From positions 62,001 through 126,000 of the forward strand of contig VIRR01000523.1 in NCBI GenBank assembly GCA_008638375.1: 64,000 nt of DNA. Direction: 5' to 3'. Position 1 is the first letter of the stretch. Every line of letters starts with the position of its first letter. The notes under the pieces were generated by a model. The model was not told where the DNA came from. It was given only the letters and a program-made list of their open reading frames with translations, and did not search any database. Positions 23,185 through 33,006 of this stretch are shown in pieces. The translations under genes and the position numbers were made by a program. The stretch comes from Nyssa sinensis (Eukaryota; Streptophyta; Magnoliopsida; Cornales; Nyssaceae).

Positions 23185-24463
23185 GGGTTCATCTATTTTC
23201 TTAGTGTAATTTTTTTTTGTTTTGTTTTGTTGTTATATATATATATATATAAGAGAAATTTCTACTTTGATGACAAGGAGACTTTGATTTCTGTTCTTCA
23301 TATCTCTAGTCGTATATGCTTTGTCATAAGTATTTGAATGCATTTAATTTCTTTAATTTTTGTTGCTCTTTTTCACTTTTACACATGCATGCTTATCCTA
23401 TGAGATTAAATTTGTTGAGACAATAGATTATGACAATCCTATGTTTATCTTTTAATAAATCCATGGCTAGAGGAAAGTTTTTCAATGATTATGACTTAAA
23501 CATTTAATCTCAGCACAAATGTGCATAAAAGTCTTCTCTTTATTTGACAAGGAAATGGCTACCTGTAGGACAGTGTGTATGCTAGCAAAGGGGTGTACCT
23601 TTGGAAAGAATTGCCTCCCTAATTTGTGTGAAAGCCACCTTGATGAATGCCAATGCATTTAAGCTAAACAAAGTTCAATGTTCCTCATGAATACATTAAC
23701 GAGGATTTTATATAAATTATATTGATCATGTCATCCAAGAAACAATTCATTATAGTTGTTTGTGCTTATTTATTGATAAATCATTCAACATTGTTTTGAA
23801 ATTGTTGAGACAAATTTAATTTCATGAGATGAGTCGAATTATTTACACTATTATAAGAAGATAATATTGAATTGCTTGCCTGCATTTTAGTGTCTTGTGA
23901 TTATGCTTTGCATATAAAGATTTTAAGACCTCAAATCATCCTCTTCTTGGACTCATTGTGATTAATCTCAGCAAAAGTTTTAGTTTAAAAAGATTTTTTT
24001 TTTCTTTTGTCATTGTGGGCTTCTAGAAAATTCATTCGAACGAATTAAGAACTCGTTCGAACGAAAGTGCATTAACATTCGCACGAATATCACGTTCGTT
24101 CGAACAAATCCTCCATTCGTTTCGAACGAATCTTAGAGAACTTCAAAAATCATAGAATTTGAGAATTCAGAATTCTTTATCTTTTTCTCCATAGCTTTCT
24201 CTCTCATTTTTTTTTTCTTTGTAACACAAATTTTGATCTCGTGTTTTAGAATTTTCCAATTCCGCTTCGGTTAGATCACTATTTTGCGTTAAGGCTTCAT
24301 CTTCACCGATTGGTTTCAGAGTTTATCATTTTTTTTACGGTGCATGGTGAGTTTTGTCTTTTATTTTTTCGGTTAGTATTTTCTTTAGATTATAGGGTTA
24401 GTTTAAAGTTGTTACTCTAATTTTTGAACTTAGTGCCTTTCGTAATTATTATTTTAGATCATT
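23185..24463 (+). other. Non-coding spacer between pol and extra ORF
   Basis: AT-rich, with a (TA)n run at 23234-23251 and a palindrome cluster at 24020-24135. No coding signal was seen. It is long for a copia element and would place the next ORF on a separate or spliced transcript (inference). Confidence 0.5.
24020..24135. repeat. Palindrome cluster upstream of the extra ORF
   Basis: Five forms of the LTR palindrome in about 110 bp: TTCATTCGAACGAATT, CTCGTTCGAACGAAAG, CATTCGCACGAATATC, GTTCGTTCGAACAAAT and CATTCGTTTCGAACGAATC. Confidence 0.8.
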
Positions 24464-25689
24464 ATGGCACCCTATCAGCTTCTTGCTAGGAGGATCAGTT
24501 TCCTTTTGCCATTTCTTTGGTTCATTTACCGAGGAATCCTCCTCCATATCGGTCTGCTACTACTTAAACTCGTCACCCTGTCATTCAGGGTCCTGAGTTT
24601 TGGCCTGAGCGGTACGTTAGGTTAACCCAAATTGATAGGACCCTAGCATTTCACCAGTTTTCTGCACTAGGGTGGCTTCCATTGTTATCTATCTGCAGTC
24701 CCATTCATAACCCGTTAGTTCACGAGTTTTACGCTAACTTTGAAACAATTCGTGATCAGGCCACTACTAGGGCATTTGTGCGTGGCATTACTTTTGATCT
24801 TACACCTGCTCTTATATTAAAGACTCTTGGCATTCCTCGAGAAGATCAAACTAGTTTTCCTTATGCTCTAGGCACTACACCTAGGGAGGAGGTCCTAGCT
24901 AGGGCACTCCGTCATGATAGGTTAGAAGTCTTTCAGGTCATAAGTGCTCGTCTATCACAGGGTCTTCTTTCTAAGGACTACCGCTTTCTTAATCTAGTGG
25001 TCTCATATGATTTATCCCCAATGAGTCATACCAATACCCTGACTAGACCTCACTCCAATCTCTTATATGTTATTTCCATTGGAGTTCTGATTGATGGAGC
25101 TTATGTCATCTTTTCGACCATTGATAGTGCTGCCTCTAGTCGGTTTACTGTTGTTCTTCCCTTTGGTAGTGTCATTATTAGGATTTGTGTGGGTCAAGGT
25201 GTCCCGATCTACACTTCAGATATGGTAAGAGAGTTATATGGGCCCTTTACCAGGCACACATTGACACAATATGAGCATCATATTAGCCCTATTGATGCTG
25301 ATGCTGCTGAGGACATGGAGGCAGATGTAGCTGAAGCTGGTGACGTAATTCCTAATGAGGATTATCCGGTTGATTATACGCCTCCTCAGTATCATCAAGA
25401 TCCTTCTCCACCTTGTTTATTTTATTCAAATTTGGGTACATCTTCATCTAGTGCTCCTCTTCCCATCACTCGATGAGATTTATTGGAATACTTTCAGCGA
25501 TTGTGGATGGATTTCCTCATACCTGTTCTACAAGAGTTGAGTACCCAGCGCGCTCACATTTAGGCGATTCATGAGCTTTAGGATCAGTTTACTACCAGTC
25601 TGTCTGCAATAGCCTTTGATACCCACTCTCTTATTCATGAAGATGATGATGATGGCGACGATGGTGATGATGGATACTTCCCCCCTTGA
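24464..25689 (+). pseudogene. Extra ORF downstream of Sirevirus pol, Transposase_32-like
   Basis: It opens at ATG 24464 (MAPYQLLARR). After a frameshift it runs on in another frame from about 24500. A TAA lies at about 24568; the frame is then open to 25473, and three more stops (25474 TGA, two TAGs) precede the end at 25689. The stops fit single C-to-T changes. Core: PEFWPERYVRLTQID, NPLVHEFYANFETI, RAFVRGITFDLTPALILKTL, GIPR, VGQGVPIYTSDMVRELYGPF. The tail is acidic (HEDDDDGDDGDDGYFPP). The FYANF and FVRG patterns recall the putative plant transposon protein domain (Transposase_32, PF20167). Some Sireviruses carry an extra, env-like ORF here; I see no signal peptide or membrane segment in this one. 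About 400 residues when intact. Confidence 0.6.
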
Positions 25690-25863
25690 GTGTCTGAGTG
25701 ATCATGTAGTGGGGATAATTTTGTATTGACTATTCACTTTATTTTCTATTTTGCTCCTACCTTGTCATAGTTTATATTATGTTTTGACTGTTTATTTTTG
25801 TTTAGACTGATATCTTTATTAGATATCATATCCTGTTGATGATATTCTTTGTCCATTTATGAC

Positions 25864-25877
25864 AAAAAGGGGGAGAT
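25864..25877 (+). other. Internal polypurine tract copy
   Basis: AAAAAGGGGGAGAT is the typical copia purine tract, but it sits about 300 bp before the 3' LTR. A weaker purine stretch (AAATGGAGAG) lies next to the LTR at about 26168. Extra purine tracts upstream of the 3' LTR are described for Sireviruses. Confidence 0.65.
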
Positions 25878-26871
25878 TTGTGATAGGGAGACGGGGTACA
25901 AATTTTTTTTACTCATATGCATGATTGTGGTTCTAATTATTGCTTGACAATGATGGTCATTTATTTTTATTCATACGATGATTTTCACATGTATATTTTA
26001 GTGGTTGTTTTGTAGAAATGCAGGTTAAATGGATCGTATTGTTGATTGCAGTATCATAAGTCATTAGATTATATATCTCATGTAAATCTTTTCTTTCAGG
26101 TTTTTGGGGTTTACTTGTGAGTATCTACTTTTTGTTGTTTTTGTATTGAGTTTTGTCACGGATTGTCAAATGGAGAGTTTGTTAGGACTATTTGTCACAA
26201 GTATTGGCTACTCCGTGAGACAAAAATATCATTGATTTGTAATGTTTAACAAGTTAGTGAATGTTGAGTCCTTAAGCCTTGTGATCATTAAAGAACGTGT
26301 CGGGTTCTAGTTAAAGACTATCTTATTTCCACATGACACTCACATACTCATATGGTGCATCATTGGTAGGCATTTGGTAAGTTTGGATCAGATCTATCTC
26401 ACACGCACACTCACATGCATTAAGTTTAAATTACTATTTTTATATGTGAAAATGTATATTGTAATGGTTTTATGAATAATAATAGCTCACTTAAGTATGC
26501 CTAGTACTGAAAGAATATTTAAATGGGTTATTATATGTCATCATTCTAAAACTAGAATTCTTAGGGTTTTCATAATATTCCTTCGAAAGAATCATGAGTT
26601 CGTTCGCACGAATATTCCAGTAAGTATATTAATGAAATATTCATTTGATCTTTCAATTGAATGAGTTTTCCTGAAACCCATTCATGGGACAGTCTTTTGA
26701 ACAAATGATCCAATGAATATTCCAGTAGCTTTCATATCATATTCAGTCGATAGTTCGTTCGAACGAATTAAGGTTTGTGCGAACGAACACCTAATTCGTA
26801 GGAACGAATGTAGCGCAGATCAGTTTTCTAATTAGATTTGAACAATGTGATTTCCTTTCCAAAACCTATCC

Positions 26872-26879
26872 TATATAAG
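26872..26879 (+). promoter_or_regulatory. TATA box of the Sirevirus 3' LTR
   Basis: TATATAAG in CCTATCCTATATAAGG, matching the 5' LTR copy. Confidence 0.65.
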
Positions 26880-28719
26880 GATTTGATCCCTAGTTTGTGA
26901 GGGGACTTCTTGGCTGCAATCAAAAAGAGTTTCTAAACTTTCCAAAAGTAATTTTCTTCAAATGCATATTGCACACATAGATCAAATCCTTGAAGAAAAA
27001 ACCTGAATTCCATCTTCTATATTGTTCATTGAGTACAAGCTTGTAGATTTCAAGTTTGTGCAATTGACAGAGTTTGAGGTTTTGTGGAGTTCGCAATTGT
27101 GATTGGATTGTCATTCGCGGAGTTTGAAGCAATAGATACATTTGAAGGGTACTTGAGGATTCAATTTTTCAAAGATTCAGATTATCAACAAGGCTTGAGG
27201 GACTACGACTGGGTTGTAAAAAGTCTGTAATCATCAAACCTTTTCTAATGGATTCACATCTGGGTTAGCACCCCTGGTGTAATATCTCGACCCGGGATAC
27301 CGGGTCATATGGCACGCATTACGAGACAATGAAAAAGTTGTGTAAAGGTTTTTACACTAAAGAGAAAAGTTAATTAATTAAATAAGTAATTAATGTAAAA
27401 TATTGAATATATTTAATTGTTAAAAATTAAATATAAATAAACACACATATACACACATTATGGTGTATTGTGTGTGTATATTATGAAATGTGTAAAAATA
27501 TGTATATATATATAAATACATGTATACAAGGGAGGATATATATATGTATAAATTACATACATATGTGAACAAAGTGTGAATGGGTGTGTGTGTGTGTCGG
27601 CTGGTGTGTGTGTGTGTGTGTGTTGTCTTATATGTGTATATGTATATATATGTATATATTATATGTATAAATATCTCAAAACAAATTAATGCAAAGTAGG
27701 AAAGAGAAAAAGAAAAATTGATGAGATGGGAAGGCTGTGTAGGGCTACAATCAGAAAGAAGAGAGAGAGAACAGTAGAGAGAGAAAATGAGGAGAGAGAG
27801 AGGTCGGTTATCCTTGCCTTAAAAGCCAAAACATGCAAAGCATGTTGTTCTTTCACGAAAGAAATCAGAGAAGGAGGAACTGAGGAAGTAGAAGAAGAGA
27901 ATAAGAGCAAGAAAGAAAGAGAAAAACAGTGGTGAAAGGTGAACCCACCTAAACCTTTGAAATTCTCTCTCTAGAAGTTATGATTTAATATGAACTGTTT
28001 AGGGTTATTTTCATACGTATGATGTATTATATGTGTTTAAAACTTGATCAAGCATGAAAATTTGCTATGAAAACCACTAAAAATACCTAACCCACGAAAA
28101 ATCTCCATTGAAGACCATGCTATAGCAAGTCTGAAACGAGGGGAGCCAAACTCTTTTTGGTGTATATGGACTTCAAGAAGAAGTCATGAGGGTTATAAAA
28201 ACCATCAACCGCGATCAAAAAGCTCAAGAAATCGACCCTATGTGGTGAGTTGCAGGTTACGGGTTTGGAAACCAAACCCCTAAACTCTGTATTAAATCCA
28301 TTTTCACGAATGGGGAATGAAACCTCATGAATAGAGGATCAAAACAAACCAAATTCCATGAAAAACCATCAAGAAATAAGCGTTAACCATGGAGTTACAG
28401 TTCTGGTTATCATGGCTTAAACCGAGTGTTTAAGCCATATTCGAAGCCTCAAATTAATGCCAAGTTGGTCGTTTGTTCATTAGGAACATTTTGCAATCAA
28501 AACAGTAAGGATCCATGGATCCAAACTGCACGAAATAGAGAAAAAAGGAAGGCTGCAACTAGGGTTTTCAGTCGAGTCTCGTGGGGAAGACGAAGACGAG
28601 TCAACTCGTTTTTAACAATAGGGCTGGGTCGACTCGGACAGGTGGCAGCCTTTGGGCTTGCCACCGATTAATTGCAACGACGCCGTTTTGGGTGTCGGTT
28701 TAAATTAAATGAGATCTAG

Positions 28720-28744
28720 GGCTGACGTCATGATGACGTCAGCC
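28720..28744. promoter_or_regulatory. Paired TGACGTCA palindrome in solo LTR B
   Basis: A 25-bp perfect palindrome around one central base, with arms GGCTGACGTCAT and ATGACGTCAGCC. It holds two TGACGTCA sites, the consensus for plant bZIP (TGA/CRE-type) factors. Kept in copies C and F. Confidence 0.6.
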
Positions 28745-29009
28745 ACATGTAATAAACCGGATAGACCGGTTGGGTTACCACTGAACCGGACTGGTTCATT
28801 TAAAACTGGACCGAACCCTTTGGTTTTTAATTTATTTTAAAAATAAAATAAACCAAACCTTTGGTTATTTACGGATTGACCCCAACTGTTTTGGGAAATT
28901 CTACTGTGGCCCAGATTTTGAGAATTTTGTTCAAATACACCCCTGGGAAAATATTTAAATAATTAAATAATTATTTAATTATTTTATAATTAAGGTAAAA
29001 ATTACTATT

Positions 29010-29575
29010 TTACCCTTGGGTCATAAATGGGGCAAATGAAGTCCAAATTAAACATATGAATAGTGTATCCTTACTATTTTGGATGTTCTGAGATCAATGG
29101 TAGGGTTCGTTTTATGAGACGAGACCCGAAAAATAAAAACACGTAAGGGGTAAATGACCAAAATACCCCTTGACCAAAATTAACAAGTTATTAGTGTATT
29201 CTTACTATCTTGGACCTTCTGAGTCCAATGGTGAGGTCCACAACACGAAACGGGGTCCCGAAAAATAAAGACACATAAAGGGGTAAAAAGACCAAAATAC
29301 CCCTGGTACCCCTAAAGCCGAAATGAGATCAGAGAAGGTCTAAATTGACTTTCCTTGACATCCCGGACTCAATAATGGAGTCCGAATTACGAAACGAAGT
29401 ACAGAAAAATATGACACGTAAAACGATAAATGACCATTTTGTCCTTTTACATATAACAGTCCGAATTAAATGATTGGAAAGCCTAAACTGACTTTCTTTG
29501 ACACTCCGGACTCAATGGTAGAGTCTCTATGACCAAAAAGAAATGTCTAAAGAAAAAGACATAAAATTTGATGAA
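29010..29575 (+). repeat. Four-step ~135-bp repeat ladder in solo LTR B
   Basis: Four diverged units. Each holds a form of TTGGACCTTCTGAGTCCAAT, then GGTGAGGTCC, a (G)ACACGTAA stretch and TAAATGACCAAAATACCCC. Similar ladders are in copies C, D, F and, more diverged, in the Tekay LTRs. Confidence 0.65.
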
Positions 29576-30239
29576 TAGCATCTGTTAGATGACTATGAAC
29601 TGAAATAATGCTAAAGTACTAATACTGAGGCAAGTACGAGAAATCAAATACGAAAAGACACGACACGTAAACATGTCAAATAAATAACTTTAAATTAAAG
29701 TTAATGAAATTCCCAGAAGAGTATAAATTGAAATAAATTCAATTTCTAACACGTTAAATTATGTCATAGGTTACAAGTACGAGTTAAATTAAGTACCTAT
29801 GAAATTGTGAAATCGTTTTAGGATCTAATACGGTTTAAGCATAAGTTAAGGAATATCGAGATGATATTACAATGAATATGAAGTTGATGAGGTGTTTATG
29901 AATTGTTCTTAGGAACTACAAGGAAAGTGGGAAAACGCATTTTTAGCACTAACCCTAAAGAATCAAGGTGAGTAACCCTGTGTTTGAATTGGAGATTTAA
30001 CTCCATGGATTTGAAAAAGTTTTAAGTTCAAAGATGTGAAGTATTTGAAGTTTCAAATTCAGTATTTACATGATTCAGCTTTTAATAGTACTGTTTTATA
30101 ACTCTATATGACATGCTCAGTGATTGGTATTTATCATAGTTTTCTTAAAACATATTTCAGCATGTCTAAAGTTTTAAATGCCAAATTATGTTAAATATCC
30201 TGAATTTGATTATTACAAGTATTTGAAGCCCTATTGTAG

Positions 30240-30960
30240 AATTATACATTTCATGTTTTAAATATTCATGAAGTATCTATTGAAGAAGTTATGTGATAAA
30301 TGTTTTATACATTTCATGTTTTAAATATTCATGAAAGTATCTATTGAAGAAGTTACGTGATAAATGTTTTACAAGATAAACGGTACTAAGTACCACCCTA
30401 TGTGACGTTGAAATCCTTTGGGATTCAACAGTAAATGCCCGGTAGCAGGATCTAATCCCCCAGGCAAATGAGATCGGCAGTATTGGCAGTAAAATGGGAG
30501 TCTGGTTCGAAACAGATTCCACCTAATTAAAGAGAAAAGATGACAAGTGATTTTGGAAATGACAGCAGGTTTTACCCTCATTTTCAAATACATATTGATG
30601 TGATTTAAAGTTATATACTTTATTTGATGAAGTACGAGTTTTGCTTGGATACCTTAAATGTTTCCAAGCCATTTGAAATGCATATGTTTGAGTTATATAC
30701 TCTATTTGTCGAAGTACGAGTTTTGCTTGAATATCTTAAATGTTTCCAAGCCATTTGAAATGCATATGTTTTGAGTTATATACTCTATTTTACGAAGTAC
30801 GAGCTTAGCTTGAATACTTTAAATGTTTCAAAGCTATTTGTTTGAAATGCATATGTTCCGAGTTATACACTCCATTTGACAAGTATAAGTATAGCTTGAA
30901 TACTTAAAATGTTTCAAAGCTATCTGTTTTAAGAATGCATGTACTTTGTATTCTAAATTG
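30240..30960 (+). repeat. Tandem duplications in solo LTR B
   Basis: A 60-bp unit (ATACATTTCATGTTTTAAAT...) is present twice at 30244-30370. Then come four units of about 85 bp with GAGTTATATACTCTATTTG, GCTTGAATA and AAATGCATATGTT (30600-30960). Confidence 0.7.
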
Positions 30961-31788
30961 TATAAGCAATTGGCAGTGAATGTTTTACAACTCTTAAGTA
31001 CTAAAAACCACTGCTAATTGAAAACCCCATGACGAACACTGGAATTGCTCACAAGCTTAGATTAGCTTACCCGGACTTTGTTCGGACCCCCCTTTCAGGT
31101 GATGCAGCAGACAGGGTCTTAAGGACTACAACGATGAGTCTAGCTGTTTTTGGAAGGATCTGTTAAGTAGTTCTTTTGAAGAACTTATGAACACTAGTAG
31201 TATATTTGTATTAGTAAACAATGTAAGGATATGTAATAGGCCCTCAGGGCAATTGAATATGTATTGTATCAAAGTATGAAGCCTTTAAGTTTTCTTTATA
31301 CTCTGAATGTGTAACCATGTATGCTATGTATGGAACAGCAGTATCGGACGGATGTGCATAATTTAAAAATGAGAAAAGAAAAGAAAAAGTTTTTCACGCT
31401 TCCGCAACCATGTGTAGCACATCTATTCGATACCGCTGCAGATGCGAGCCTTGTCTCGGGGCCTTCGGGTCTCGGGGCGGCGGTCGCGATCCGGTAATCC
31501 GCACGGGGTGGGTTTCGGGTCGTGACACTGGGGTTTTCCAAAACAGATTCAGTTGATATGTGACGGTTTCCTCATCTACAAATTCGGTGCATTGTTTCTA
31601 TCTTTTTACTATTGTTTTATTTATTATTGTTATAGTTTATTGTTGCATGTCACTGAATTTGTTTACACCTATAGCAGGTGAATTTAAACATAGTTAAACA
31701 AATAAATATTTATTTGCTAGTAAGACCTATTTACCCCCATCTAGGTCTAATTCTTGATATCTAGACATAGATTGGACCTCTCAGACAC

Positions 31789-32459
31789 TTTAACATGTCT
31801 TTGAAGGACTAATTTTCCTAAACAGAGCTAAGAATTTAGAATGTTAGAAAAATCTTAAGTGTGGCCTTTCTATTTTTTAATAAACAAATCTCTTCACATA
31901 TGTCATCTATTAAAGTGTTGTAGATCATCTTCTTCACGAAGACGTTACAGTGGTTGCATAAAATTGTAAGTCCCGTAGTCATTTTATCTTATAATTTTCA
32001 TCATCCTCTTTTATCTTAAGTAAGTTGTGAGCCCTAAATGATGAAACCACACCTGATTTTATTGAGTTTGAAATTGTCCAATGCTTCCTCCTTCATTAAT
32101 GGCACTGTTCATCGTCTCCTTTATGGAGGCGTGAACAGTGCAAGTCTTTCACTCCTCATTCTTACCCTAACTCCCGTCTACCCACTTTTGAAGCAAAAAA
32201 AAGTTTAAGAGGCAAAAAATCTCATGCTTTGGACACTAGACCGATGAAATCATCAATTTATCTAAAAGCTTAAGATGTTAGAGATGGTGTAACTTTATTA
32301 TTATATTCTCTAATATGCCCCCTCAAGTGTGGCCAATCTGAGCCTACACGTGTCAATTTATATTGTCAGGGTGACGGTGAGGTTTGAACCTAGGACCTTT
32401 TGCCTGTTGTTAGAGAGAGTTAATCTTTATTTAGAAGTGTCTAGAGTAGTATAACCAAT
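31789..32459. other. Degenerate spacer with hairpin and SINE-like stretch
   Basis: No gene seen. A 40-bp hairpin lies at 32102-32141 (GCACTGTTCA... / ...TGAACAGTGC). On the minus strand near 32395-32415, CCTAGGTTCAAACCTC resembles a tRNA-type B box; with CACGTGTAGGCTCAGA it recalls a tRNA-related SINE or a short dispersed repeat. No A box was confirmed. Confidence 0.3.
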
Positions 32460-33006
32460 ATGAGAAATCGATAATCTAGATCCATCTTTAACAATAAATT
32501 TATTGGACCCTTTCTAAACAATGGAATATTATAGATTACTTGGGTCTAAAGTTATATGAGAAGTGGCTCATGTATCGGGATATCAATCTGGATGAAAATT
32601 CGACGTGATTGATAAAGAAGTTGACAAAGTAAAAACTTGAGGCAAGGATTCATTGACATCATATGAATAATCATATCGGTACCAACACTTAAGAGTGGGG
32701 TGACCGATGCGATTACAAATTTGACATTGAGGAGCAGTGCCATAAGAATTGCCTTATGGTTTTTGAAAAGACTATCGTTGAGAATTAGAATTGTGATTTC
32801 CTTAAATCGAAGAACTTTTAGAAGTAAGAGAATGAGCCTGAAAAGATAAGGTAGAGTTAGAACAAACTTGACTGCCATTTTTGTGAAAATTTGGAACGTG
32901 ATTTGCTTGAGCAAAACCATGACCCTTATAATTGAAGTTTTGAAAATTTATGTTGGTTGGTCCTATGATGTGAATCCAACCTAGAAAAGGGGAGGGGGGT
33001 TGAATA

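Larger units (their letters stand above)
27278..31527 (+). mobile_element. Solo LTR B (TGTAATATC...GTGACA family)
   Basis: It starts TGTAATATCTCGACCCGGG and ends GGGTTTCGGGTCGTGACA, with 4-bp TSD CTGG (27274-27277, 31528-31531). The uninterrupted sequence is seen at 14030-14055 in the other Sirevirus LTR. At 4250 bp it has no coding domains and no internal direct terminal repeats, so it reads as one very long LTR. Copies C (33007), D (39825, inverted and shorter) and F (57569) belong to the same family. Assignment to Tekay/Del chromoviruses, which have LTRs of this size and termini, is inference. It contains GT/TA microsatellites, a GA-rich leader-like stretch, paired TGACGTCA sites and a four-step repeat ladder. 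Confidence 0.85.
12914..31783 (+). mobile_element. Sirevirus-like Ty1/copia retrotransposon
   Basis: Both LTRs start TGTTAGGACTATTT and end in ATTGGACCTYTCA. They are flanked by a perfect TSD, GACAC (12909-12913 and 31784-31788). Taking out two nested solo LTRs leaves about 10.8 kb, a normal Sirevirus size. Order: LTR, Met-tRNA primer site, long gag with coiled coil and two zinc knuckles, protease, integrase, RT, RNase H, an extra ORF, a purine tract, LTR. Palindromic repeats in the non-coding parts and an internal AAAAAGGGGGAGAT are further Sirevirus marks. By eye the first 130 bp of the two LTRs differ at roughly one base in ten, so it is old. Confidence 0.93.
26180..31783 (+). repeat. 3' LTR of the Sirevirus-like element (interrupted)
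   Basis: It starts TGTTAGGACTATTTGTC and ends GGACCTCTCA, then TSD GACAC. Without solo LTR B and its TSD copy it is about 1350 bp, close to the 1384-bp 5' LTR. It keeps the palindrome array (26580-26820) and the TATA box. Confidence 0.92.

Noticed and set aside
28426..28671. An 81-residue ORF in solo LTR B
   Set aside because: The matching stretch of solo LTR F has stops and a different frame; it is chance.
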